A stretch of 64,000 nt of DNA, taken from Pelagibacterium montanilacus (lineage in GTDB: Bacteria; Pseudomonadota; Alphaproteobacteria; Rhizobiales; Devosiaceae). Each line of letters starts with the position of its first letter. The first letter of the stretch is position 1. The stretch covers positions 62,001 to 126,000 of the forward strand of contig NZ_RZMX01000001.1 of assembly GCF_003992665.1 (NCBI RefSeq), written 5' to 3'. Shown one piece after another: positions 1 through 9,225 of this stretch. The position numbers and the translations under genes are program-made. Under the pieces are notes generated by a model. That model searched no databases. It saw nothing but the letters and a program-made list of their open reading frames with translations, and was not told the DNA's origin.

Positions 1-245
1 GCATTGTTCACGAGCAGATCGAGCCGATCCCACCCCAGCGTCGCGAACGCCTCGGACACCGACGCCTCGTTGGCGATGTCGCATGAAACAGACCGGGCGA
101 CCGCTGGCCCTTCCCTGAGATCGAGACACGCCACTTCCCACCCCTCGGCAGCCAGAGCGATGACGATGGCCGAGCCGATCAGCCCCGCCCCGCCCGTCAC
201 GATCGCGCGCCGGGATTCCCGAGCCTGGGTTTCGCTGTGGGTCAT
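1..245 (-). CDS. SDR-family NAD(P)-dependent oxidoreductase, 3' part outside window
   Basis: Only the first 81 codons are in the window; the gene runs leftward off the start. The ATG at 245 is followed after 15 residues by TGGAGLIG, the glycine-rich nucleotide-binding loop of short-chain dehydrogenases. The visible end reads LLVNNA, the conserved NNA motif after beta-4. An acidic residue near the end of beta-2 (CLDL) suggests a preference for NAD. The substrate cannot be inferred and the catalytic Tyr-x3-Lys lies outside. It is divergent from the BenE-type gene, with about 96 bp between the starts. Confidence 0.85.
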   Translation of the reverse strand, partial: MTHSETQARESRRAIVTGGAGLIGSAIVIALAAEGWEVACLDLREGPAVARSVSCDIANEASVSEAFATLGWDRLDLLVNN

Positions 246-341
246 GAGAAATCATCCTTGGAAAAGCCGGCAAAGTTCAAAACTTCCATTCCGCGGTCAG
301 GCGATTATAAGCGCGGGACCGACCCTCGGGAAACGCGCATC

Positions 342-1523
342 ATGGCTTCACGATCCACACCGGCGTCCACGCCCGTCGCCCAGCCGATCCTGGCGGGACT
401 GCTCGCCTCCACCGTGGGCTTTGCGTCGTCCTTCGCCATCGTGCTCCAGGGACAGGCCGCCGTGGGAGCAACGCCCGCCGAGGCTGCGTCCGGGCTCTTT
501 GCCCTGACCCTGTCCATGGGCCTTCTCGGGATCGTGCTCAGCCTCTGGTCGCGCATGCCCATCGCCATCGCGTGGTCCACCCCCGGAGCCGCGCTCCTGA
601 TATCGACCGGCCCGGTCGAAGGCGGGTTTCCGGCCGCCGTGGGCGCCTTCTTTATCGCCGGCGTGCTGGTCGTTGCAGCCGGTGTGTGGAAGCCGTTCGG
701 ACGGGCGGTCTCCTCCATTCCGATGCCGCTGGCCAGCGCCATGCTGGCCGGCATCCTCTTCAGCCTCTGCCTCGCACCCGTCGAGGCTGCGAGCCAGATG
801 CCGATGTCCGCCCTGCCCATCATCGCTGTATGGGCCCTTGCCTTGCGGTTCGCCCGCATCTGGGCGGTGCCGCTGGCGGTCCTCGCCGCGGCGATCGTCA
901 TCGGGTTCACCACCCCGCTCCCTGAGGGAGCCCTGGCAGGAAGCTGGCCCGCGCCGCAACTGGTTATCCCCGCCTTCAGCCACGATGCTATGATCGGAAT
1001 TGCGGTGCCCCTGTTCGTCGTTACGATGGCCTCGCAAAATATCCCCGGCCTGACGGTGCTCCGCGCCAATGGCTATGAGGCGCCGGTTCGCCCGATCTTT
1101 GTGTCCACGGGCCTCGTCTCGATGGCGATCACGGTGCTCGGGGGCAAGCTGATCAATCTCGCGGCGATCACCGCAGCGCTGTGCGCGGGCCCCGAAGCGG
1201 GCGCCGATACCACGAGGCGCTATATCGCCGCGGTGTCCGGCGGGGCCTTCTACGTGGTGCTGGCGCTGGGCGCGGGCCTGGCCGCAGCCTTTGTTGCCGC
1301 CTCGCCCCCGCTGCTTATCCAGGCCGTTGCCGGGCTGGCTCTTCTGGGCAGCCTTGCCGGCGCCCTGGTCGGGGCCACTGCGTCCGAGGGCACCCGGCTT
1401 CCCGCCATCGTCACCTTCGTCACGGCTGCGTCGGGGGTCACCATAATGGGCATCGGCGCGGCATTTTGGGGACTGATTGCAGGTGGGGTGGTCATGGCGG
1501 TGCTGCACAAGCCAGTCAGATGA
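342..1523 (+). CDS. BenE-family benzoate/H+ symporter-like inner-membrane transporter
   Basis: A 393-residue, very hydrophobic protein with about eleven or twelve membrane segments spread over its whole length, the usual size and layout of the BenE family. It has the family features of a Gly/Ala-rich first helix region, a SQNIPGL-type segment in the middle (about residue 227) and Gly-rich late helices. The start was placed at the ATG at 342 because the upstream in-frame extension is hydrophilic and unlike the family. BenE proteins are annotated as benzoate:proton symporters, but no aromatic catabolism gene is nearby, so the substrate is open. A strong hairpin follows the stop. Confidence 0.85.
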   Translation: MASRSTPASTPVAQPILAGLLASTVGFASSFAIVLQGQAAVGATPAEAASGLFALTLSMGLLGIVLSLWSRMPIAIAWSTPGAALLISTGPVEGGFPAAVGAFFIAGVLVVAAGVWKPFGRAVSSIPMPLASAMLAGILFSLCLAPVEAASQMPMSALPIIAVWALALRFARIWAVPLAVLAAAIVIGFTTPLPEGALAGSWPAPQLVIPAFSHDAMIGIAVPLFVVTMASQNIPGLTVLRANGYEAPVRPIFVSTGLVSMAITVLGGKLINLAAITAALCAGPEAGADTTRRYIAAVSGGAFYVVLALGAGLAAAFVAASPPLLIQAVAGLALLGSLAGALVGATASEGTRLPAIVTFVTAASGVTIMGIGAAFWGLIAGGVVMAVLHKPVR

Positions 1524-1524
1524 A

Positions 1525-1549
1525 AAAGGGCGCCCGGTGGGCGCCCTTT
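1525..1549. terminator. Bidirectional intrinsic terminator between benE-like gene and small lipoprotein gene
   Basis: A perfect 8-bp GC stem GGGCGCCC with loop GGT is flanked by an A-run on the left and T-run on the right. It can end the plus-strand transporter transcript and also the convergent minus-strand lipoprotein transcript, which on that strand is followed by five T. Confidence 0.85.
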
Positions 1550-1559
1550 GTAAGCTATC

Positions 1560-1685
1560 CTAAAGCGAATCCATGCCTGGAGCAGGAGCCGCGGGAGGAG
1601 TGCCGCCATCTTCCGGAGGAGGCATGTCGCAAGCAGCGACGGCCATCAACATCGGAAACGCGAGAAGCATGAGCAGTTTACGCAT
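1560..1685 (-). CDS. Small predicted lipoprotein, 41 residues
   Basis: Translation from the ATG at 1685 begins MRKLLMLLAFPMLMAVAACD, a classic type II signal peptide: positive N-terminus, hydrophobic core and lipobox V-A-A-C with Cys19 as the predicted lipidation site. The mature part is only 23 residues and rich in Pro, Ala and Gly. AAGGA lies just upstream of the start at ribosome-binding distance, and a strong terminator follows the stop. It sits 48 bp downstream of the DUF4168 gene on the same strand, so the two may be co-transcribed. Function is unknown; it resembles other tiny envelope lipoproteins only in architecture. Confidence 0.7.
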   Translation of the reverse strand: MRKLLMLLAFPMLMAVAACDMPPPEDGGTPPAAPAPGMDSL

Positions 1686-1733
1686 TTGTCAATCCTTTCG
1701 TATTTGCAAGTTTGCCCCTGGGCTTGCCCTGCC

Positions 1734-2141
1734 CTACTGCAGAAGTGCATCCACCTCTGCTTGGATCTGCGCGCCGAACTCGGGGTCCGACTGCGCGGCG
1801 GTGAGGATCATGTTGTAGTCATCAACTGAAATACCGTCGGTGGATTCCACCGCTGCGGCCATTTCTTCCTGAGCCTGCACCTGAAGGTTCATCAGTTCCT
1901 CGTCGCTCTGTGCGGCTTGGGCTTCCTGTTCGAAGCTCATACCGATCTCGTTGACTTCGACGAACGCCACCGCGAAGGATTCGATCTGCGCGTCCGAGAA
2001 ATCGGTCGTGGGCGCACTCATCTCGGGCATGGCCTCGGGCATCGCCGGCTCGGTGTTTTCCTGGGCCATCCCGGGAGCAACAGCGCCAAGCATGAGCGCG
2101 GCGCCGGCCGCTGTCGAAACCATGAGCTTTGAAATCGTCAT
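1734..2141 (-). CDS. DUF4168-type secreted/periplasmic protein
   Basis: A 135-residue protein. The start at 2141 was chosen because AAGGA sits at ribosome-binding distance and the next 25 residues form a Sec signal peptide ending APGMAQ. The upstream in-frame extension has no such features. The mature part starts with a Met/Pro/Glu-rich stretch, then carries the helical region seen in DUF4168 proteins: FSDAQIESFAVAFVEV near the start and a DDYNMILTAAQSDPEF segment near the end. It is acidic and Gln/Glu rich. The function of the family is unknown; an envelope location is inferred. Confidence 0.75.
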   Translation of the reverse strand: MTISKLMVSTAAGAALMLGAVAPGMAQENTEPAMPEAMPEMSAPTTDFSDAQIESFAVAFVEVNEIGMSFEQEAQAAQSDEELMNLQVQAQEEMAAAVESTDGISVDDYNMILTAAQSDPEFGAQIQAEVDALLQ

Positions 2142-2562
2142 AAGGTGTCCTTTTCCATTTCTGGTTCGTACGCCTGCGGTTGAAAAACGCCGAAATAACC
2201 GAACGGTTCCGCCAAGCCGCGAACTGCCCAAACCCTTACCCGAGACGATGACGAAAATGTGATCGGGAAAATTCACAGTCGCCGAAGTCGAAATCCAAGC
2301 AAAATGTTAGATTTTTTTCGCTCAATTTCCGAGAAGCAATCTCCGCGAAACAAGCATGGCGCGCATCGTCGACAAAGGACTAAGGTCCTACGCGATACTT
2401 ATCGCAAACTGAACAGACCCTGATCTACTTGAATGAAAACTTCCTCTTGGCGCGAACGTCATGAAATTCTGCCCCGAATTTGCCACAGCCCGGGACCTAG
2501 CGCGGGCACGAAAAAGGGCGCCCAAAGGCGCCCTCGCATCGTCCGGTAATGGAAGATGGCGC
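2142..2562. other. Intergenic region of about 420 bp
   Basis: No convincing reading frame or known RNA was found. It holds the leader and presumed promoter of the DUF4168 gene on the left and the terminator of the outer-membrane protein gene on the right (2511-2534). A short AGGAC-TAAG-GTCCT inverted repeat is at 2376-2389. The left half is more AT-rich than the flanks. Confidence 0.5.
2511..2534 (-). terminator. Intrinsic terminator of the outer-membrane protein gene
   Basis: Stem AGGGCGCC/GGCGCCCT with a 4-nt loop, followed on the minus strand by a run of five T. It lies about 30 bp past the stop of the gene ending at 2563. Confidence 0.85.
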
Positions 2563-3315
2563 TCAGTTGAAGCGGTAGCGCAGCGTGCCGCGGATCTCGT
2601 GGATCAGGGCGTGATCGATCGTGTAGGGATTGGGCGCTTCGTCGTTCTCGAGCTTGTTGATATAGAGCGCACGGTAGCCAAGATCGGCAACCATCGACCC
2701 GAAATCATAGCCCGCGCCGACCATGCCCGCCGCCGCGAACGAGGTGTTGCCCCCCCAATTGGTGGCCGTATCTGCCCCCGGTTCGACATTGGCCATGCGG
2801 TTGATGGCAATACCGGCGCCCGCGCCGACATAGCCAAAGGCACCGCCTGCCGCGCTCAGCCCGCCATCGCCAAGGCCGAAATCATAATAGGCGTTGGCCA
2901 GCGCGATGGTCGAGCGCAGATGCAATTGATGGCGCCCCGTATTTACCGGCCCACTGCCAGTGATCTCGGTCGACATGCCTTCATTGTGCAGATAATCGAC
3001 AGTGACGTCAAAACGCGGCCCATGCCCGGTCTCGTAGCCAAGACCCAGACCCGCACTGTAGCCAAGGCCCATGCGATCCACCGAGAATTCCGAGGGATCC
3101 TGGCTGGGGTGGTTGACCTTGTGGGCCCACGAGAGGTTGCCGCCGAGGCTGCCCCGAAGATAGAAATTGCCCTTCAGCCCCTCGTCGACTTCAGGCACGT
3201 AAGGTACGTAATCCTTGTAGACCGGCTCACCATAGGTCACCGGATCGGCCGCCATGGCTGTGAGCGGTGTCGCGACGGCAAGCCCGACGGCGAATATTGC
3301 GAGAAGTTTGCGCAT
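2563..3315 (-). CDS. Outer-membrane beta-barrel protein (Omp25/opacity-like)
   Basis: A 250-residue protein with a Sec signal peptide (MRKLLAIFAVGLAVATPLTA, cleavage after AMA). The mature part has alternating hydrophobic and polar residues, many aromatic-Gly repeats such as FYLRGSLGG and a beta-signal-like C-terminus ending YRFN. This is the pattern of the 8-stranded Omp25/Omp31 or opacity porin-like barrels common in Hyphomicrobiales. It probably sits in the outer membrane with a structural or adhesive role. It has its own terminator and is separated from glmM by about 108 bp, so it is likely monocistronic. Confidence 0.8.
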   Translation of the reverse strand: MRKLLAIFAVGLAVATPLTAMAADPVTYGEPVYKDYVPYVPEVDEGLKGNFYLRGSLGGNLSWAHKVNHPSQDPSEFSVDRMGLGYSAGLGLGYETGHGPRFDVTVDYLHNEGMSTEITGSGPVNTGRHQLHLRSTIALANAYYDFGLGDGGLSAAGGAFGYVGAGAGIAINRMANVEPGADTATNWGGNTSFAAAGMVGAGYDFGSMVADLGYRALYINKLENDEAPNPYTIDHALIHEIRGTLRYRFN

Positions 3316-3423
3316 GTCGGTGTCCCTCGATCAGCACGAATGTAAGTTCCGTGCCACAAGGATTAGTGCAAACTTCTTAAGCGCTGTTTAACCGTAGTCT
3401 CAATTACTCGGCGTCAGCCTCGA

Positions 3424-4767
3424 TCAGGACACGGCCCCGATGGCCGAAACGATATCGCCCACCACCTTGTTGACCAGCACCGCGTCATCGCCCTCGCCCA
3501 TGACCCGGATCACCGGCTCGGTGCCGCTCTCACGGATGATCAACCGCCCGCCGCTTCCCAGCCGCGCCTCGGAATCCGCGATAAGCTGCTTGATGGACTT
3601 GTCTTCCAGAGGCTTGCCGCGCTGGTAGCGCACGTTCTGGAGCAGTTGGGGCACGGGCTCGAACTTATGACAGATCTCCGAAACCGGCTTGCCCTCTTCC
3701 CGGACCACCGAAAGCAATTGCAGCGCGGCAACCAGCCCGTCCCCCGTCGTGGTGAAATCCGACAGGATGATATGGCCCGACTGCTCTCCGCCAACGTTGA
3801 AGCCCTTGGCGCGCATGGCTTCGAGCACATACCGGTCCCCGACCTTGGTGCGCTCGAGCGACAGCCCCAGACCGTCCAGATACCGCTGAAGACCGAGATT
3901 GGACATCACCGTGGCGACGACACCCTGTCCCTGGAGCTGGCCGCGCCGGTGCCAGGAGGAGGCGATGACCGCCATGAGTTGGTCGCCGTCCACCACCTCG
4001 CCCTTCTCGTCGACCACGAGCACGCGGTCCGCATCCCCATCGAGCGCGATGCCGATGTCGGCGCGCATTTCCTTGACCTTGTCGATCAGCGCCGCCGGCG
4101 CGGTCGACCCGTAGCCATCGTTGATGTTGAACCCGTCCGGCGCAACCCCGATCGGGATGACCTCGGCCCCCAGCTCCCAGAGCACCTCCGGAGCGGTCTT
4201 GTAGGCCGCGCCATTGGCGCAGTCGACCACGACCCTTAGCCCTGTGAAATCGATCTCGCGCGGCAGGGTGCGCTTGGCGTATTCCACATAGCGCGTGCGC
4301 GCTTCCTCGATCCGGCGAATGCGCCCCACATTGCGCCCCCGCGCCAGTCGCTCCGAAAGGTCCGCGTCGATCAGCTTTTCGATTTCAAGCTCGAAACTGT
4401 CCGAAAGCTTGTAGCCATCGGGCCGGAAGAGCTTGATGCCGTTGTCGTCATAGGGATTGTGGGACGCCGAGATCATCACCCCGATATCGGCCCGCAGCGA
4501 GCGGGTCAGCATGGCGACGGCGGGCGTGGGCATCGGCCCCAGCAGCAAGACGTCCATGCCTACGGCGGTAAAACCGGCCGAGAGCGCATATTCGAGCATA
4601 TAGCCGGACCGGCGCGTATCCTTGCCGATTACCACCCGATGGGTGTAGTCGCCCCTCCGAAACGCAAGCCCGGTCGCCATGCCCACGCGCAAAGCCAGTT
4701 CGGGGGTAAGCTTCTCGCCATTGGCGAGGCCCCTGATGCCATCGGTTCCGAAAAATTTGCGCGCCAT
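3424..4767 (-). CDS. glmM: Phosphoglucosamine mutase
   Basis: Converts glucosamine-6-phosphate to glucosamine-1-phosphate for UDP-GlcNAc, the precursor of peptidoglycan and LPS. The 447-residue length is typical. The N-terminal FGTDGIRG is present. The catalytic serine is Ser102 in [14 protein letters not shown], the metal loop is DGDADR in the middle of the protein, and the sugar-binding loop is GGEQSGHI; a C-terminal RESGTEP phosphate-binding loop closes the set. In relatives glmM usually follows ftsH directly; here a methyltransferase gene lies between them. The start is the ATG giving [10 protein letters not shown]. Confidence 0.97.
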   Translation of the reverse strand: MARKFFGTDGIRGLANGEKLTPELALRVGMATGLAFRRGDYTHRVVIGKDTRRSGYMLEYALSAGFTAVGMDVLLLGPMPTPAVAMLTRSLRADIGVMISASHNPYDDNGIKLFRPDGYKLSDSFELEIEKLIDADLSERLARGRNVGRIRRIEEARTRYVEYAKRTLPREIDFTGLRVVVDCANGAAYKTAPEVLWELGAEVIPIGVAPDGFNINDGYGSTAPAALIDKVKEMRADIGIALDGDADRVLVVDEKGEVVDGDQLMAVIASSWHRRGQLQGQGVVATVMSNLGLQRYLDGLGLSLERTKVGDRYVLEAMRAKGFNVGGEQSGHIILSDFTTTGDGLVAALQLLSVVREEGKPVSEICHKFEPVPQLLQNVRYQRGKPLEDKSIKQLIADSEARLGSGGRLIIRESGTEPVIRVMGEGDDAVLVNKVVGDIVSAIGAVS

Positions 4768-4874
4768 GATTTCGCCCGTCCTCGCCAGTGCCGCCGGTAT
4801 TTGTATCGATTGTACCCCTGTTCGTCCCCGATCAGAAGCACGGCCTCACGAAGGGGTAAACAGCGGCCGGACCC

Positions 4875-5741
4875 TTACCGGTCTTTGTGGCGTTTGAGGG
4901 ACAGGAACCGGTAGGTATTGACCTTCTCGAAGGCTTCGGGCGAGCGATAGTCTGCCTTGAGGCGCGCCTTGATGTTTTCGCGCTCGGCGCGCGGAACGAA
5001 CAGACCGTAAGCCCTCGCCATCAGCCAGTAGAGAACCGGCCGCCTGGACGAGAGCAACCCCCTGATCTGCTCGATCGCGGGGGAGGCGAACTCCCGGTAG
5101 AAGTTCTGATCGATGGCCATGGACTGCGCCGCCGCGGCGGTCACGTCATGGTCATCCAATATCCCGAAGCCGTGGGCGGCAATCTGTTCGAGAAACTCGG
5201 AAAACCGGTGCCCTCCACCGGGCTGGCGATCACCCTTGTACGCATCGGCCCGGAAGCAATCGGCGATCACCACGCGACCACCGGGTGCAAGCAGCGCCTC
5301 GAGCTTTTCAAGGCTTGCGTCGAGCTTCACATACTGGAAACTCTCGGAAAACAAACACACATCATAGGGGCCGCTGCCCGTGAAATCCTCAAAGCGCGTC
5401 TCGTACACCTGCCCGTTCGCCCCCAGTTTCTCGGCAGCGATCTCCGCCTGGAGCGGGCTGGGCGTGATCATGTCGACCCTATAGCCCTTGGAGACGAGCA
5501 GGCTGGCCATTTCGCCGGTGCCTCCTCCGATGTCGAGCACGCGCAACGGCGGGGGCGGGATCAGGGTCAGCAGCTGGTCCACATACCGTTCCTGCGCCAT
5601 GCGCAAGCGCGGTACGGTCGGGCGTTCGCCCGGCTCCCACAGACCATAATGGAGCCAGGGACTGTCGGCGAAAGTCTTGGCCACATAGACGTAGACGTCC
5701 AGCCCCTCCGTCTTTGTATCGATCTTCTTGCCCAACGCCAT
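4875..5741 (-). CDS. Class I SAM-dependent methyltransferase
   Basis: A 288-residue protein with the class I methyltransferase motif I VLDIGGGTGE at about residues 68-77, followed by motif-II-like and post-I acidic segments (YDVCLFSES; PGGRVVIADCF). The N-terminal region (WLHYGLWEPGE) resembles small-molecule C- or N-methyltransferases of the UbiE/coclaurine type. The start at 5741 has GGGAG upstream; the longer frame would run back into the ftsH terminator. The substrate is unknown. It lies between ftsH and glmM, an unusual place, and has about 107 bp to glmM, so it may be an acquired gene. Confidence 0.8.
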   Translation of the reverse strand: MALGKKIDTKTEGLDVYVYVAKTFADSPWLHYGLWEPGERPTVPRLRMAQERYVDQLLTLIPPPPLRVLDIGGGTGEMASLLVSKGYRVDMITPSPLQAEIAAEKLGANGQVYETRFEDFTGSGPYDVCLFSESFQYVKLDASLEKLEALLAPGGRVVIADCFRADAYKGDRQPGGGHRFSEFLEQIAAHGFGILDDHDVTAAAAQSMAIDQNFYREFASPAIEQIRGLLSSRRPVLYWLMARAYGLFVPRAERENIKARLKADYRSPEAFEKVNTYRFLSLKRHKDR

Positions 5742-5811
5742 TCGCTCCCATGGATCAACGTTCTGGGTAATCAAGCCCGGGTGCCATGGCAAGCCCGCCA
5801 GTCTCGAACCA

Positions 5812-5843
5812 CAAAACAAGGCCACCCGCGAACGGGCGGCCTT
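5812..5843 (-). terminator. Intrinsic terminator after ftsH
   Basis: AAGGCC-x-CCCG / CGGG-x-GGCCTT stem with a 4-nt loop, followed on the minus strand by a T-rich stretch. It stands 30 bp after the ftsH stop and separates that transcript from the methyltransferase gene. Confidence 0.8.
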
Positions 5844-5873
5844 GCTGGATGTTCTCAGGCACAAAAGAGACCA

Positions 5874-7814
5874 TTAGGTGCCGGGCTGGGGCTCCATGCC
5901 GCCTGTGTCGCCGGCCCCGTCGTCCCGCTTTTTCTGGCTCTTGGGCTTGCCGGCCTTGGGCACGCCTGTGCCCTTGGGCGTGGAATCGTTGTCGATATCC
6001 CTGACCGGGGTCCGGCCTTCCATCAGGCCACGCAGTTCGTCGCCGGTCAGGGTTTCGTACTCGAGCAGCGCCTGGGCGATGGTTTCGAACTGGTCGAGAT
6101 TGTCCCGGATCAGCCGGCGGGCCTCGGACTCACCGTCTTCGACAAGCTTGCGCACTTCCTCGTCGATCAGTTTGGCCGTCTCGTCGGACATATGCTGGGA
6201 CTGGGTCACCGAATGGCCCAGGAACACCTCCTGGTCGTTGGACTTGTAGCGCACGCGGCCGAGCCTCTCGCTCATGCCCCATTCCATGACCATGGCACGG
6301 GCCAGATTGGTCGCCATCTGAATGTCGCCCGAAGCGCCGGACGTCACCTTTTCGGCTCCGAACTTGTAAATCTCGGCCTCTCGGCCCCCGAACGCCATGG
6401 CAAGCTGGGCCACGGCCTTCTCGCGACTGAACGAGTAGGTGTCCTTTTCCGGCAGCGACATCACCATGCCCAGCGCGCGCCCGCGCGGAATGATCGTCGC
6501 CTTGTGGATCGGATCGAGCACGTTGTTGAACTTCATGCTGATCAGGGCGTGACCGGCCTCATGGTAAGCCGTGAGCTTCTTTTCGTCGTCGGTCATCGCC
6601 ATGGTGCGCCGCTCGGCGCCCATCATGATCTTGTCCTTGGCATCCTCGAACTCGGCATGAGTAACGAAGCGCTTGTTGCGCCGCGCCGCCATCAACGCCG
6701 CTTCGTTGACGAGATTCATCAAGTCCGCACCTGAGAACCCGGGGGTCCCGCGGGCAAGCACCTTGAGATCGACGTCGGGGGCCAGGGGCACCTTGCGGAC
6801 ATGGACCTTGAGAATGCGCTCGCGGCCCGCCACGTCCGGGTTGGGCACGACGACCTGACGGTCGAAACGGCCAGGACGCAGCAGCGCGGGGTCCAAAACG
6901 TCGGGACGGTTGGTCGCGGCGATCAGGATGATGCCCTCATTGGCCTCAAAGCCGTCCATCTCGACGAGCAACTGGTTGAGCGTCTGCTCGCGCTCGTCAT
7001 TGCCGCCACCCAGGCCGGCGCCGCGCTGACGACCGACCGCATCGATTTCGTCGATGAAGATGATGCAGGGCGCGTTCTTCTTGGCCTGCTCGAACATGTC
7101 GCGCACGCGGCTGGCGCCGACACCCACGAACATTTCAACGAAGTCCGAACCCGAAATGGTAAAGAACGGCACATTGGCTTCGCCGGCCACGGAGCGGGCC
7201 AGCAGCGTCTTGCCGGTACCCGGGGGGCCGACAAGCAGCACGCCTCGCGGAATGCGACCGCCCAGACGCTGGAACTTGCCCGGGTCTCGCAAGAATTCGA
7301 CGATTTCCTCGAGGTCCTGCTTGGCTTCCTCTACGCCCGCCACGTCTTCGAAGGTCACGCGACCGGAAGTCTCGGTGAGCATCTTGGCGCGGCTCTTGCC
7401 GAACCCCATCGCCCCGCCACGGCCACCGCCCTGCATCTGGCGAATGAAAAAGAACCAGATGGCGATGATGACGATAAAGGGCAGCCAGCTCGAGAGCAGG
7501 ATCGACCAGAACGGGCTGCCTTCGGGAGCGCGCGCGGATATGGCGACGCCCTGCTCCTCTAGGCGCGGCACGATGTCCGCGCTCGGCGGCAGGGTCACCT
7601 CGAACCGCGAGCCGTCGTTGAGCCGACCGTCCACCGTATCGTTGATGATCGTAACTTCGGCCACCCGGCCGTTGTCGACGTCGTTCACAAACTGGCTGTA
7701 GGTCCGTTCGGCGACCGCCACCGTTCGCGTTGAGGTCTGGAAGACCTGGAACAACCCCATGAGCATGAAGAGGATGACCAGCCAGATCGCGAAGTTCCGA
7801 AAATTACCGTTCAT
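5874..7814 (-). CDS. ftsH: ATP-dependent zinc metalloprotease FtsH
   Basis: A membrane-anchored AAA+ protease that degrades misfolded and regulatory membrane or cytosolic proteins (in relatives including LpxC and stress factors). It is 646 residues from the ATG at 7814, which has AGGA upstream. Two membrane segments (about 6-25 and 109-125) flank the periplasmic domain. Walker A GPPGTGKT is at 196-203, Walker B IIFIDEID about 251-258, then the SRH with ATNRPDVLD. The zinc motif HEAGH is at 418-422. The C-terminus is a Lys/Asp/Gly-rich tail. It follows tilS by about 148 bp. Confidence 0.97.
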   Translation of the reverse strand: MNGNFRNFAIWLVILFMLMGLFQVFQTSTRTVAVAERTYSQFVNDVDNGRVAEVTIINDTVDGRLNDGSRFEVTLPPSADIVPRLEEQGVAISARAPEGSPFWSILLSSWLPFIVIIAIWFFFIRQMQGGGRGGAMGFGKSRAKMLTETSGRVTFEDVAGVEEAKQDLEEIVEFLRDPGKFQRLGGRIPRGVLLVGPPGTGKTLLARSVAGEANVPFFTISGSDFVEMFVGVGASRVRDMFEQAKKNAPCIIFIDEIDAVGRQRGAGLGGGNDEREQTLNQLLVEMDGFEANEGIILIAATNRPDVLDPALLRPGRFDRQVVVPNPDVAGRERILKVHVRKVPLAPDVDLKVLARGTPGFSGADLMNLVNEAALMAARRNKRFVTHAEFEDAKDKIMMGAERRTMAMTDDEKKLTAYHEAGHALISMKFNNVLDPIHKATIIPRGRALGMVMSLPEKDTYSFSREKAVAQLAMAFGGREAEIYKFGAEKVTSGASGDIQMATNLARAMVMEWGMSERLGRVRYKSNDQEVFLGHSVTQSQHMSDETAKLIDEEVRKLVEDGESEARRLIRDNLDQFETIAQALLEYETLTGDELRGLMEGRTPVRDIDNDSTPKGTGVPKAGKPKSQKKRDDGAGDTGGMEPQPGT

Positions 7815-7962
7815 AAATCCTGTCCCGGGAGGGCGCATGCGAGAACGCCCGCATGCTCACTGTTGGTCCCGAATGTAGGGCCGCCATTCGGGCGATACAA
7901 GGGCGGCGGCTGGGGCTATACGCCGCTCCGCCGGGATTTTCGGAGACCGGTTAACCGGTTGG

Positions 7963-9225
7963 TCACGCCCGCGGCGCCACCTGAGCCACATCCGGATCGC
8001 CCGGCGCCCCGATCGAAACGCACCTGCCGGCACAATCAAAGACAGCCGGCGCGGCGGCGATGGCCGCCATCGGCATGCTCTCCGCCAGCGGTCCGAGCAG
8101 GTCAGCGGCCTGCGGTCGGACGACATCGGTTGCGGGACCGATCGTATAGCCGGCCTGTCGTGCGCAGACGCGAAACCGGTTGTCCCAGACGATTGGCGCG
8201 CCCGGCACCAATGCGATGCGTTCGGACGCCATGCGGCCGGATTCGCGAAAGACCAGAAGCGTGGTGTTGCGCACCATGATGCAAGCCCCGGCAAGCGTCA
8301 TGGCCGTGCCGGTCTGCCGGGCGACCAGCGCTTCGTGCAGATTTTCGAGAGCCGCGAGGGCGCGCACCGGCTTGCCCGTTGCCACTTCGATCGCCATTGA
8401 CAGAACGCGGATGCCAATTTCTTCCGGCGCGTTGTTGAGGTCCGCAAAGGAGCCAGCCACCACGCCGAGCGGGTTCACCGCGCAATGGGTCAACCAGAAC
8501 GCCTCCGCATCCTGCCGCGCAAGCGCATCGAGCCGCCCCGCACGGCGGGCGAACACGCCGATACGTGCGGCTGTCAGCCCGATCTCGTCGAAGGTTCCGC
8601 ACAGCGCCCGCCAGCGAACGCGCTCGAATTCTGGATTTCCGTTGGACGGATCCAGAGCAGGCTCCAGCCCAGCCTCACCAACCACCGCCGCCAGATCGGC
8701 AGGGTCGATGTCCAGAAGCGGACGAAAGACGCGGACGCCTTCAACCTGGGAGAAGGGCCGCATGCCAGCCAGACCTGAGATTCCGCTGCCATGGGCGAGG
8801 CGCATGAGCACGGTTTCGGCCTGATCAGCGCTGTGATGGCCCGTAGCCAGAACGCCGACGCCATCGCGCGCCATAGCCTCTCCGATCGCGCGATATCGCG
8901 CCGCGCGCGCAGCGGCCTGAAGCCCCGCGCCAGTGTGCGGCGCCTCCCAGGCCAATCTGGTAACCTTTAGCCCCAAGCCATGGGCGGCCTGAGCCACCAT
9001 CGCCGCTTCCTCGGCGGAACCTGAGCGCAGACGGTGATCGAAAACATAGACATTGAGCACCGGTGCGTCTGGAGAAAGGCTGCGCCACCGGCTTGCCAGC
9101 ACCATCAGGGCCAGGGAATCGGGCCCACCAGAAACGGCGAGACCGAGCCGCGGTTCGAAGCGCACCGGCGCGAACAGGCCGATGGGATCGAGCTGATCTA
9201 CGGTAGGCAGAGCGCCCGTCAGCAC
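7963..9225 (-). CDS. tilS: tRNA(Ile)-lysidine synthetase
   Basis: Attaches lysine to C34 of the CAU-anticodon isoleucine tRNA so that it reads AUA. The PP-loop ATP motif SGGPDS is at about residues 32-37, followed by the conserved DHxLR segment (VFDHRLRSGS) and GHHSADQAET. The C-terminal half is less conserved, as usual. No ATG fits; the GTG at 9225 overlaps the end of cpoB and has an AAGGGCAGG-like ribosome-binding site, giving 420 residues. A start further upstream inside cpoB cannot be excluded. It belongs to the tol-cpoB-tilS-ftsH gene string. Confidence 0.9.
   Translation of the reverse strand: MLTGALPTVDQLDPIGLFAPVRFEPRLGLAVSGGPDSLALMVLASRWRSLSPDAPVLNVYVFDHRLRSGSAEEAAMVAQAAHGLGLKVTRLAWEAPHTGAGLQAAARAARYRAIGEAMARDGVGVLATGHHSADQAETVLMRLAHGSGISGLAGMRPFSQVEGVRVFRPLLDIDPADLAAVVGEAGLEPALDPSNGNPEFERVRWRALCGTFDEIGLTAARIGVFARRAGRLDALARQDAEAFWLTHCAVNPLGVVAGSFADLNNAPEEIGIRVLSMAIEVATGKPVRALAALENLHEALVARQTGTAMTLAGACIMVRNTTLLVFRESGRMASERIALVPGAPIVWDNRFRVCARQAGYTIGPATDVVRPQAADLLGPLAESMPMAAIAAAPAVFDCAGRCVSIGAPGDPDVAQVAPRA

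Noticed and set aside
348-1508. Long antisense reading frame over the BenE-like gene
   Set aside because: It is hydrophilic, Arg/Gly/His-rich low-complexity sequence with no domain, typical of the mirror frame of a GC-rich gene.
5874-7562. Long plus-strand frames across ftsH
   Set aside because: They mirror the FtsH codons and show no family motif or ribosome-binding site.
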